From Hondaea fermentalgiana (taxonomy: Eukaryota; Sar; Bigyra; Thraustochytrida; Thraustochytriidae): a stretch of 64,000 nt of DNA. This document shows positions 48,473-56,939 of this stretch, piece by piece. Under the pieces are notes generated by a model that saw only the letters and a program-made list of their open reading frames with translations, did not search any database and had not been told where the DNA came from. A program made the position numbers and the translations under genes. The stretch's first letter is position 1. Each line of letters starts with the position of its first letter. Location of the stretch: NCBI GenBank assembly GCA_014084085.1, contig NPFB01000097.1:68837-132836 (forward strand), read 5' to 3'.

Positions 48473-48691
48473 TTTCTTTCTTCTTTTTCCTTCGCGGACC
48501 CTGCGCCTCGCTGCCTTTTCCTGCTTTGCTTTACTTTACTTTTCTGCTTTGCTTTCGCTTTTTCGCTTTTGCTTTGCACTGCACTGCACTGCTCTGCTCG
48601 TTCGGTTCGTGAGTACGTCAGTCGATCGCCGCGTCACGTCAGCCTCCCGGCCCCAGTCCAGTCCAGTCCTGCACAGTGCTGCGCGGTGCTG

Positions 48692-48726
48692 CTCTGCCCT
48701 CTGCTCTGCTCTGCTCTGCTGTGCTG
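48692..48726 (-). repeat. (AGAGC)n block upstream of malate synthase
   Basis: Plus strand ctctgccctctgctctgctctg. It lies 220-254 nt upstream of the malate synthase ATG, and on the coding strand reads AGAGC. Confidence 0.8.
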
Positions 48727-49336
48727 CACCCACCTTGTCCGAAACCCTGCTCGCTGCGCGAAGCGGGATTGGTTGATTGCCTTTGGGGGTTTGCTTCTTT
48801 CCGGATTTGCCGGCTCGCTCGCCCGCTCGCTTTGCTTGCTTGCTTCCCGCCTTCGTTTGATTGTCATTTGTTTCTTGGTTTCGCGAGTCCTTCCTCCCTT
48901 CCTGCCTTCCTTCCTTCCTTCCTTCCTTCCTTCCTCTCCCTTTTCGCTCAGCAGTCTCTCCCGTTTATTGCACCGCACCGCATTGCATTGCATTGCGCTG
49001 CATTGCACTGCATTGCACTGCACTGCGCTGCACTGGCCTTAGTAATCCTACCTCGCGGGCTGCGCGGTGCTGCGCGGCGGCATTACAGGCGCCGCTGCTT
49101 GTTTCGCATGCACGGCCGGCGCTGCTTTTCTTACTACTTTTATTTTTTCTCCCTTCCTCCCGGCCCTGCCCTTCTTTTTGCCCCGTCCCCTTGCATTTCA
49201 CTCCATTTCACTTTGTTTCACTTCTTCGCCTCGTGCTATTTCCCACTTCCCGGCCGCACTTTGCCGCACTTGGCGCCGCGCGGATTCCGCTGTTCGCTTT
49301 CTTTCTTTCGTTCCGGAGACACAGCCAAGAAAGGGG

Positions 49337-49390
<54 letters not shown>
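49337..49390 (+). repeat. (GAAA)n tetranucleotide array
   Basis: About 13 uninterrupted gaaa units. Confidence 0.9.
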
Positions 49391-50538
49391 GACCAGGAAC
49401 CACCCGACAAAGAAGAGGAAATCGAATCCAAGCAGGCAGAGAAAACGCCACAGCCACTGCTTGTTTCCTTCAAGTTTCCCCTGCCACTGGCTGGCCCTTC
49501 GAATCCGTATTCTTTTTTCCGCTTTCTTGCCTTTTTTTATTTTTATTCTGCTTTCTTTCCGTCTCTCTGTCTTATCTTTTTTTCGTTCGCTCAGGCTTCG
49601 CTCGCCGCGAACCGCCGAGGCCGAGCGCGACCGCGCGCGCGTCGACGGACCGCGGGCGCCGGAGCCTGCCTCTGCAGCCCGCCTCCGCCGCCTCCGCCCG
49701 CAGGGAGGCGGGCGCGGCAGCGAGGGAGCGAGGGTGGACGGGAGGGAGCGAGCGAGCGGCGCAGCGGGACATGGCAAGGCATCGCGGCGCCGTCAGTGGC
49801 GAGGTGCTGCACGGGACTGTAATGGCCTGACCCGGCCTCGTGGGCGTCCCACCGGACCCAGCGCGCTCGCGGACCGGGCCCGGAAAAGAGCAGGCACTAC
49901 GATGCCGGCGCCCAGGTCTTGTACGACCACGCGAGGGCGGCATGACCCAGAGGATCCGGCCGCGGTGCTAGATACCGGACCCGACGACATTGCATTTTCT
50001 TTCTTTTTGAAAGATAAAATAAAACGAAAAGAGAGAAGAAGTGGAAAGAGAGAAAAGAGTCCCGAGGTGGACGCTGCCTGGGTCTTGGCGGTGCAGCTGC
50101 AGCGGCTGCTCGCACGCCGGATGTGCGTGGAGCATCGTTGCTGCGCCGTTCCTGTCGACCCCGAGAGAGTCTCGCGGGGCTGAGCGGGATCGTATTTTGC
50201 GCGCTGCAGCACGCCGACGCGTACGTCACGAGGATGCTGCGGTGCCAGAATGTTGCATCCCGGGATGTTGCCCGGGCGCATCATGACGAGGCGTCGGCTG
50301 CTGCTGAATGAATAAGATATCATCATGGCCAAGAACAAATTTGCTGCTGACAGCGCTGCTGCTGCCGGCAGCACAGCACAGCTCACAGTCGCTGCAGCTG
50401 CTGCTGTTGTGGCTGTTGGAAGGATACGCGTACGCCACAATGAACGCGCGATCCTCCTTGTGAAACAAGTGGAGTTGCGGTGGGGGTGAGGAAATCCGCT
50501 CGATCGGTGCATCATCTTGGCTTCTCTTTGTTTATTTA

Positions 50539-50539
50539 G

Positions 50540-50570
<31 letters not shown>
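50539..50570 (+). repeat. (GTA)n trinucleotide array
   Basis: About ten gta/tag units followed by atcttt. Confidence 0.9.
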
Positions 50571-50865
50571 ATCTTTCTTCTGCTTGTCTCATTCGTTAGT
50601 TACACTGGGGCGAGCTTGGACCCGTTGACTCGGGCCCAGGAAATGCCTGCATCCGCGTATGCATTTGCATCTGCATTTGCATCTGCGACTGCGTCTGTGA
50701 CTGCGTCTGCGTCAGGATCTGTGCTGGGTCTATGCCTGGACTAATGTGCCTGCGCCTCGCGTCCGAGAGGGCGGCATGGCGAGCTGGCAGATGTTCTTCT
50801 TTTCTCGTTCTTCGTAAGAACGAGCCTGCAGGTGGCGAGCGGCACAGACGAGGGGGCATGTCGCA

Positions 50866-51626
50866 TTAGCAGCACGAATTTGACTTTTCCGCCTCAAGGT
50901 TCTCACTCGTGACGGGAAACGCGTCGGCACCATCATCGGCAGAATCTGCCGGCGGTGGCAGGCTGGTGGCGACCCAGGAGAACATCTCGTCAACGTTATC
51001 ACCCGTCTTGGCCGAAGTCTCAAAGTACTTGAGGCCATTCTCCTCAGCAAACGCCTGGACCTCCTCCTCATCCACCTCGCGGCCCTCGCGGTCGCTCTTG
51101 TTGCCTACAAGGGCAATGGGCATGTCCGGATCCGGGCGTTCTTTCCTGAGACGCTTCAGCCAATCCTTGGCCTTGGCAAAAGACTCTCCGTACGTGAGGT
51201 CAAAAACAATCACAGCAGCCTCTGCGCTACGATAGTACAGCGGAGTGATGGCCTCGTACCTCTCCTGGCCGGCGGTATCCCAGATCTCAAAGATGTATTG
51301 CTTGCCTTGTGCCTCGAGCTTTTGCGTCATGTACGCAGCCCCAATCGTTGGCAGTTGATCGTCATCAAACATGCCCTTGACGAAACGCATCGTCAGGCAC
51401 GTTTTACCCACTACACAAGTTTAGCACGAATAAACTCGCCTGGTTAGTCATCAAGTTCTTCTTCTTGAACCAAACAAAGAACGTCTCCAGAAAGGTACCG
51501 GTGCCGATGCAAACATAACCGTGGACGCTCGTCATCTTTGCATCTTTGCGTGCATGCCTTGCCCTACTTACCCCCCATGGTCCCCAGAATGACCAGCTTG
51601 AAGCGGCGCTCATTGTCGGCAAGCAT
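50866..51626 (-). CDS. Rab GTPase, Rab5/21/22-like, two exons
   Basis: Exon 1 is 51626-51572 and exon 2 is 51410-50866, split by a 161-nt intron (donor GTAAGT, acceptor TTGTGTAG). The join rebuilds the P-loop GTMGVGKT and gives 199 residues. Exon 2 alone would lack the first beta strand and P-loop. G2-G5 are present: Thr in TIGAAYMTQ, WDTAGQERYE, GNKSD and ETSAK. TIGAAYMTQ matches the Rab5/21/22 effector region (TIGAAF). The C-terminus SNSCC is a dual geranylgeranylation signal. Rab5-group proteins control early endosome fusion. Its upstream region bears an AGAGC block. Confidence 0.9.
51411..51571 (-). other. Intron, 161 nt, in the Rab gene
   Basis: GTAAGT...TTGTGTAG on the minus strand, phase 1. 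It interrupts the codon preceding the GKT of the P-loop. Confidence 0.85.
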
Positions 51627-52385
51627 GGTCGCCTTATTTCTTGTCTACTTGGGTCGCCCGCGGAAAACGTGTCCCGTGCCTCGCAACGTGGCAAGGTTCC
51701 GCGCGGAGAACTTGAGGCTCTTTCGCAGACGCACGCGGGGATATATCGCGATTGACGGCGCTAGCTCAAGGGCACGCTACGTGCCTTCCAATCGCCAACA
51801 CTCTGCTCTGCTCTGCTCTGCTCTGCCGCCCGCGTACGCGCGTCCCGGGACGCGGCGTGGCGCGAGAAGGGTCCGCGCCGCGAGCTCGTTTGCGACAGAA
51901 GGCGATCTCGTTGCTGGCCTCCCGCGATGAGGCCGCGTCTCTCCCTTGCAGCACGTGCGCGAGCGCAAAGAGGGGCACGCGGTCTTGCGGCTACGCTCGG
52001 CGACCCGCGAGACGGCGACGCGAGCGCAGGGACCTTCCGGCGCACGCGCGCGGCCGGCGTCAGCGTCGCTCTTGCGATCGTTCGTTTGGACTTTGATCTG
52101 CGCCAGACTCTCCTCTTTTCCTCTACGTAGCGCCTAGGCGGCCCCTACTCTCGCCCGAAAGAAAATGCGCCACCTTGAGACTGGCCGGCCTCGGGGGAAT
52201 CGACGCGCAGGCCTCGCGCCTTTCGGCCGGCGGCTGGACTGCCGCCCATTCGCCCTTCGCGCACGGCAGAAGGGCAACCGCGCGGGACGAGGCCGGGGCA
52301 GAAGCGACCAGCGACCCGGAGCTGCGCTATTCGAAGAGCGAGCACGTGCGGGCCTTTTCTGGCTCTCTCGCTACAGCCGACGGGG
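51627..52385. promoter_or_regulatory. Rab upstream region with AGAGC block
   Basis: GC-rich region with the AGAGC block at 51801-51826. No gene is supported; open frames are short and overlap on both strands. Confidence 0.4.
51801..51826 (-). repeat. (AGAGC)5 upstream of Rab
   Basis: Plus strand (CTCTG)5C. It lies 175-200 nt upstream of the Rab ATG on its coding strand as AGAGC. Confidence 0.85.
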
Positions 52386-53427
52386 ATGTCGCATGTTTCG
52401 CGCGCGACCAAGGCTGTTTTCGATGCCGCCCCCCACTGTGAAAAGGTATACCTTGGCACGAGCGTGGGCGGCCAAATTAGCTCTATGGCTCACCGTGAGG
52501 CCGTGAGCGACTACCTCAAGAAGTACGGGAAACTCGCGAAACTTCGTTGCGGTTGCCCCAGCATGGACGATGTGGAGGACATGCGCACGTTTCTTTAGGT
52601 CAGGCACCTCATCGGGATGCAAACAACAAACCCAATTACGGAGGACAGGTATGCTGCCGCGTTGATTCTCCTAATGTTCCCTGAAGACGCTGATCCCCAG
52701 CGTAGCTGCTCCAAGAAACTCATCCAGTGGAAGATCGCGATGACGTTCATGACGTCCAAAGCGAAGCAGCCGCTGGCTTCGCCCGCCGTAGTCCGCGTCG
52801 TGTCTTGCATCTACACGATGCGCCCGCTCGAATCGAATGATTCGCACAACATGGCCATTACTCTATTGGCTTTCTTCATGCGGCGCGGGGGCTCCATTGC
52901 GCCCTGGGCGAGATACTGCAAGCCTGTTATAACATCGCCAAGCTGGGCAAAGGCCCGCTTCGGACGCGCTCCCGTTCTCACATCGCAATCCAGTGCAGGG
53001 GGCGTTCTTTTCTCGGCGATCTACGGCTCATTTGTCGCACGGTTAGCGAAGAAAAGGACCCAGTCGTCCTGCGCGAACTTCCCCGCGCTTACAAGCCGTG
53101 GCTCTTGCACGCGGAAATGCTCGCGCTGGCGAGAAGTGGGCCGAGTCACATGCGCCAATCTACAAGGTAATCTAAAAGGACTCCGAAAAGTGGGCCGATT
53201 CCCGCGTCCCATTTGCCTTGCTTCAATCCTGGATCCCAGAGGCAAATCAGCCATGGTCCTCGTTGGGCAATGGGTTGGAAACGCTGATGGGTCATAGGCT
53301 ATCAAATGTGATACCGGTGAAATAACTTTCGAAGAGTTGGCCAATTTTTTCGAGACTCTTACTGTGCCACACGGCGCATTGATGGACAAAGTCGATCTTC
53401 ATTCGGTCGGGATGTTGCGAGCATGAA
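52386..53427 (+). pseudogene. Decayed protein-coding gene of unknown family
   Basis: Coding-like sequence continues along the plus strand but jumps frames. Frame A runs from 52386 through a TAG at 52596 and on to ~52850, with high GC at codon third positions. A second frame covers ~52850-53125 (e.g. EEKDPVVLRELPRAYKPW). A third has two related copies of a short motif, GEKWAESHAPIYK and SEKWADSRVPF (53131-53169 and 53185-53217), with a TAA between them. The first frame returns at ~53301 (TGEITFEELANFF) and ends at a TGA at 53425. Splice sites do not explain the shifts. The most likely reading is a pseudogene, or errors in the sequence. I do not recognise the family. Confidence 0.45.
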
Positions 53428-53936
53428 TATTACGTAATATTTAGATAGTCACAAAATGAGCAACAAATGAAAAACGAAAGATGAATTCACAAGAACAACA
53501 AAAAATGAGCAGTCCGTGCGCGCGCGCGCGTCAGGTCTTGCGACGGCCTCTCGTTTGCGCGCGAGAAAAGACGCGATCGAAGTCTTCGCAGTCCTTCCCT
53601 AATTCGCGGAAAGACGCATCGGTCTTAACCCATTATGGTTTAGAAAAAAAAACTAGCTAACCTAACCTGGTTGAGCGAGTGAATTGTTCGGCAGACAGAC
53701 GAGGAAAGGCACGCGCGCGCGGGATGGGAGAGCGCGGCTTCAAACATGGAGCGGATGGAGTCGAGGGCAGCGACGAAGGCGCAAAGTCATGGATCGGCCC
53801 AGTTGCGTCAGCGACCGGCGCATATGACGGTTATGAACGTTGCGAAACGAATTTTGAGACTTGACCGTTTCATGTTTCCTGCGCAACAAACAAATACACA
53901 ACGCGCGTGAGGGAGTGTGAGTGACGCTCTGGGACG
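53428..53936 (+). promoter_or_regulatory. Upstream region of the Nudix gene
   Basis: 509 bp with a (CG)n run at ~53519-53531. AT-rich at the left, GC-rich near the gene. No gene is seen. Confidence 0.35.
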
Positions 53937-54923
53937 ATGGCGGCCATCATGGCCGCGGGGTCGGCGCGAAGGCTTCGCAGCGGCGGTATGATATGGACTC
54001 CTATTGTCGCGAGATCGCCACTACTTCAACCTCTGCGCAGCGCCAAAACAAGGCTGGCTGACAAGGCCGCAACTTGCAGAAGCTTGTCGACGGAAAGACC
54101 TCCAACACCGACATCCTTTACCTGGAAACCAGTGAGCCACCAAGGCGTGACGGTAGAGCTTGCGGGCTCCGAGGCGGCCCAGGATGATCTCTCGCGGGAT
54201 CTTGCGGCTCACCTCAAAGTTTGGAAGCTAGAAGGCCGCAAGGCTGTCTGGCTGCCTCTTGAAGTCGACACCTTTCATCTTGCCAAGACGGCGAGTGCGC
54301 TCGGGTTCAAATTCCATCATGCCAAAGGGGCAAAAGCCACCATGTACACCTGGCTTCCTGACGAGATTCCTGACAAGGTCCCACCCTTTGGTTTCCATCA
54401 GGTTGGCGTTGGGGCATTAGTGCTCAATCAGCGCAACGAGATCCTTCTTGTCAAAGAGAAACATTCGCAATACGATCGCTGGAAAATGCCTGGCGGCCTC
54501 GTCGACCCAGGCGAGTTGCTGCCCGATGGAGCAAAGCGCGAAGTCTTTGAGGAAACCGGAATCCGCGCAGAATTCCGCTCTGTTCTTGCGTTTTGGCAGC
54601 GGACGATTTCTGCCGATCAGTCAGATCTTTACACCGTTTGCAGGCTTGAGTGCATGCAGGATCCGTCGCAATTGCGCATTCACTTTGATCCGAATGAGAT
54701 TCGCGCGGCTACATGGATGCCTGTCGAGGAGTACCTTGCCGAGCACGATCATCCCATGCTACGCACGGTACTCGAGCGTTCGTTTCCCACGCCGTCCAAG
54801 CGTGAAGAGGAAGCCGCCTTTTTGCCATTCTTTGAGCTTGCGCCAGAGGATTTGCAAATGCATCCAAGCAAACCGACGACTTTTCAGTCTTTCTTTGCAA
54901 CACGCCGCACAGAAGCTGTATAA
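53937..54923 (+). CDS. Nudix hydrolase, NUDT6/plant NUDT2-10 type, probably mitochondrial
   Basis: A 328-residue protein from ATG 53937. The first ~60 residues are rich in Arg, Ser and Ala without acidic residues, consistent with a mitochondrial presequence. The NUDT6-like N-terminal domain has HLKVWKLEGRKAVWLPLEV and LGFKFHHAKG. The Nudix box GGLVDPGELLPDGAKREVFEETGI (nt ~54490-54560) has the complete GX5EX7REUXEEXGU pattern. Family members hydrolyse ADP-ribose, NADH or CoA derivatives; animal NUDT6 is the FGF2 antisense gene product. Substrate cannot be told from sequence. It is a single-exon gene. Confidence 0.88.
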   Translation: MAAIMAAGSARRLRSGGMIWTPIVARSPLLQPLRSAKTRLADKAATCRSLSTERPPTPTSFTWKPVSHQGVTVELAGSEAAQDDLSRDLAAHLKVWKLEGRKAVWLPLEVDTFHLAKTASALGFKFHHAKGAKATMYTWLPDEIPDKVPPFGFHQVGVGALVLNQRNEILLVKEKHSQYDRWKMPGGLVDPGELLPDGAKREVFEETGIRAEFRSVLAFWQRTISADQSDLYTVCRLECMQDPSQLRIHFDPNEIRAATWMPVEEYLAEHDHPMLRTVLERSFPTPSKREEEAAFLPFFELAPEDLQMHPSKPTTFQSFFATRRTEAV

Positions 54924-55469
54924 TGTGCAAATGCTTGGATGCATTTCATAGGAGAAAAGTCGCGCCTACGGTTCGAGCGTGAACACGGATCTGCTCTTGG
55001 AAGTAACAAGGAGACGAATAGATAGGTTCTGATAAAAAAAATATAATCTGAGCAATGTTAGAAGTAGCAACAATGCAGGTGGAAAATGCGTGTTGTTTCT
55101 TGAAATTGGACCACAAAGAGATCTCTAAACCCTTTTCCTCTCCCTTCACGATGCCTTGGTCGTACTTCGCTTTGGTCCTTCTTTGCCTGTTAAACACGCT
55201 CATCCTTTTTCCTTTCAATGTAGGTCTTCGCTCTCTTTCTCAACACCCTGCACAAGATTTCAAAACGAAACTTGAAAGGAAGAGTTCTAAATTTTGACAA
55301 AGGCGCTCGCACAAAACAGTCAGAAAAGATGATTGATGTTAGCGACGCAGGTGTATGATTATTAATTTTTGGGATTGCGTGCAAAGCATAGTACGCTGCC
55401 GAAGGCAAGAGATATGTCGATTTGAAGGTAGAGAAAAGACGGGAAAGAAAAGAAGTGGAAACTCACAAA
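54924..55469. other. Convergent 3' region
   Basis: 546 bp, AT-rich, between the Nudix stop and the kinase stop. An A-run is at 55033-55040. No gene is seen. Confidence 0.4.
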
Positions 55470-56939
55470 CTAACTCGATGCCTGGAGCTCCTGGACGATC
55501 GAGTCGATGGATGCCGAAATCTGGCGCTCAAATGAAATGAGGTCGCCGCGCGCGCGCTTAAAAACGATAAGGCAGAGAATTGGGTCCTCGGAGGCAATCT
55601 TGATGGTGACCTTGACATGAATTTGTCCGTGGCCCACGTCAAAGATAGCCCGCAGCTTGGACTCATTCTTGTACGAGGTCTGCTCCACAAAGCAGTCCAT
55701 GCTCTGGAATCGTTGCTTGATGAAGACCATGATCTCGTGTGGCTGCCTGTGTGAGGCGTACAAGTGCGTTTTCCGCGAAGACTTTTCATCGCCGCTCTGC
55801 AGCATGCGGTTGATGGCGCTTCCGGAGCACATGTTGATCAAATCAAAAGCATTGATATGCTTGGGGAACTCGCCGCGCTCACGACCGGCAGTCGCAGCCT
55901 GAGCCTGGTCGTTCTCGTCGACGTCGCGCACAACAAAGCCGGCTCGCGGCGTCGACCCGAGGTCTGCCGGGGCCTTGGGCGGCGAACTTGCGGCGGGCGT
56001 GGCCATGGGCTCGTCCTCGTCCTCGTCCAAGTTATCCTCGTCCTCGTCCAAGTTATCCTCGTCCTCCTCCATGGAAGGCATGCTCGAGACACCGCCAGTG
56101 GCGTCGATGTCCGAGCAATCCGCGTACGGCCCGTCCTTGCGCCACCATGGGTGCTCCATGATTTGACGGATCGTATACCGCTTGGTGTGATCGACGACGA
56201 GAATTTTGCTGAGAAGATCCTTGACCTCGGGCGTAAACCACGAAGGGTAGGTAAAGTCTGCCTTTTGAATTTTGCGAAAAAGGGCGGCCATTGTCGGCTC
56301 GTCAAAAGGGAGGAAACCTGCGAGAAATACATACAAGATAACGCCGATACTCCACGTGTCTGCGAGAGAGCCGTCGTAGCCCTGATCGGCGAGAACCTCG
56401 GGCGCGACATAGTTGGGCGTGCCGCACGTGGTGTGCAGCAGGGACTGTCGGTCGGCCTCCGCGTCCTGCTCATAGAGTGCCGAGAGGCCAAAGTCACTGA
56501 TCTTGAGATTTCCTTGGTCGTCCAGGAGAAGGTTCTCCGGCTTAAGATCACGATGGCAGACGCCCTGGCGATGGCAGTATTCGGTTCCTACACAGAGCTG
56601 CTGAAAGTAGAATCGGGCGGATTTTTCCTTGAAGCGACCTTCAGAGACGATCTTGTCAAAGAGTTCGCCGCCGGTCACGAGTTCCAGGACGATGAAGATC
56701 TTTGTGCGTGATGCAAGGACCTCTTTCAGCTGCACCACGTGGGGATGGCGGACGAGCTTCATGATGGAGATTTCCTTCTTCACCTGAGAGCCCATATTTT
56801 GCCGCTGGATTTTCTCCTTGTCGAGGACCTTGATGGCCACCCACTCGCCATCTTCCTCTGAGTAGGCCTTTTTCACCTTGCCAAAGGTACCCTCGCCGAG
56901 GGTCCTGTGGATCGAGTACTTGCCGACCTTCTTGGGCAT
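55470..56939 (-). CDS. SnRK3/CIPK-like serine/threonine kinase with NAF motif
   Basis: A 489-residue kinase from ATG 56939. Glycine loop GEGTFGKV at 15-22, Lys37 in VAIKVL, catalytic HRDLKPEN (Asp131), DFG at 149-151, and an activation segment ending CGTPNYVAPEVL. The kinase domain ends at ~residue 265. An acidic linker made of repeated DNLDEDE units (a 21-bp tandem repeat at nt ~56005-56070) follows. The C-terminal domain begins HINAFDLINMCSG, matching the NAF/FISL motif by which CIPKs bind calcineurin B-like sensors, and continues into a KA1-like fold. The family is best known in plants; related kinases occur in some protists. Calcium-regulated signalling is inference. Confidence 0.88.
   Translation of the reverse strand: MPKKVGKYSIHRTLGEGTFGKVKKAYSEEDGEWVAIKVLDKEKIQRQNMGSQVKKEISIMKLVRHPHVVQLKEVLASRTKIFIVLELVTGGELFDKIVSEGRFKEKSARFYFQQLCVGTEYCHRQGVCHRDLKPENLLLDDQGNLKISDFGLSALYEQDAEADRQSLLHTTCGTPNYVAPEVLADQGYDGSLADTWSIGVILYVFLAGFLPFDEPTMAALFRKIQKADFTYPSWFTPEVKDLLSKILVVDHTKRYTIRQIMEHPWWRKDGPYADCSDIDATGGVSSMPSMEEDEDNLDEDEDNLDEDEDEPMATPAASSPPKAPADLGSTPRAGFVVRDVDENDQAQAATAGRERGEFPKHINAFDLINMCSGSAINRMLQSGDEKSSRKTHLYASHRQPHEIMVFIKQRFQSMDCFVEQTSYKNESKLRAIFDVGHGQIHVKVTIKIASEDPILCLIVFKRARGDLISFERQISASIDSIVQELQASS

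Larger units (their letters stand above)
48473..50865. other. 2.4 kb gene-free region rich in simple repeats
   Basis: No convincing gene. It contains TGCACTG units (~48577-48592), an AGAGC block (48692-48726), (CCTT)n at ~48905-48935, CATTG/CACTG pentamers at ~48971-49035, (GAAA)n at ~49337-49390, (GTA)n at ~50539-50570 and a TGCATTTGCATC-type hexamer array at ~50660-50712. Long frames here are by-products of repeats and low complexity. Confidence 0.6.

Noticed and set aside
48549..50515. Several frames over 200 codons on both strands
   Set aside because: They overlap each other and are Ser/Phe/Leu- or Lys-rich products of simple repeats. No domain is seen.
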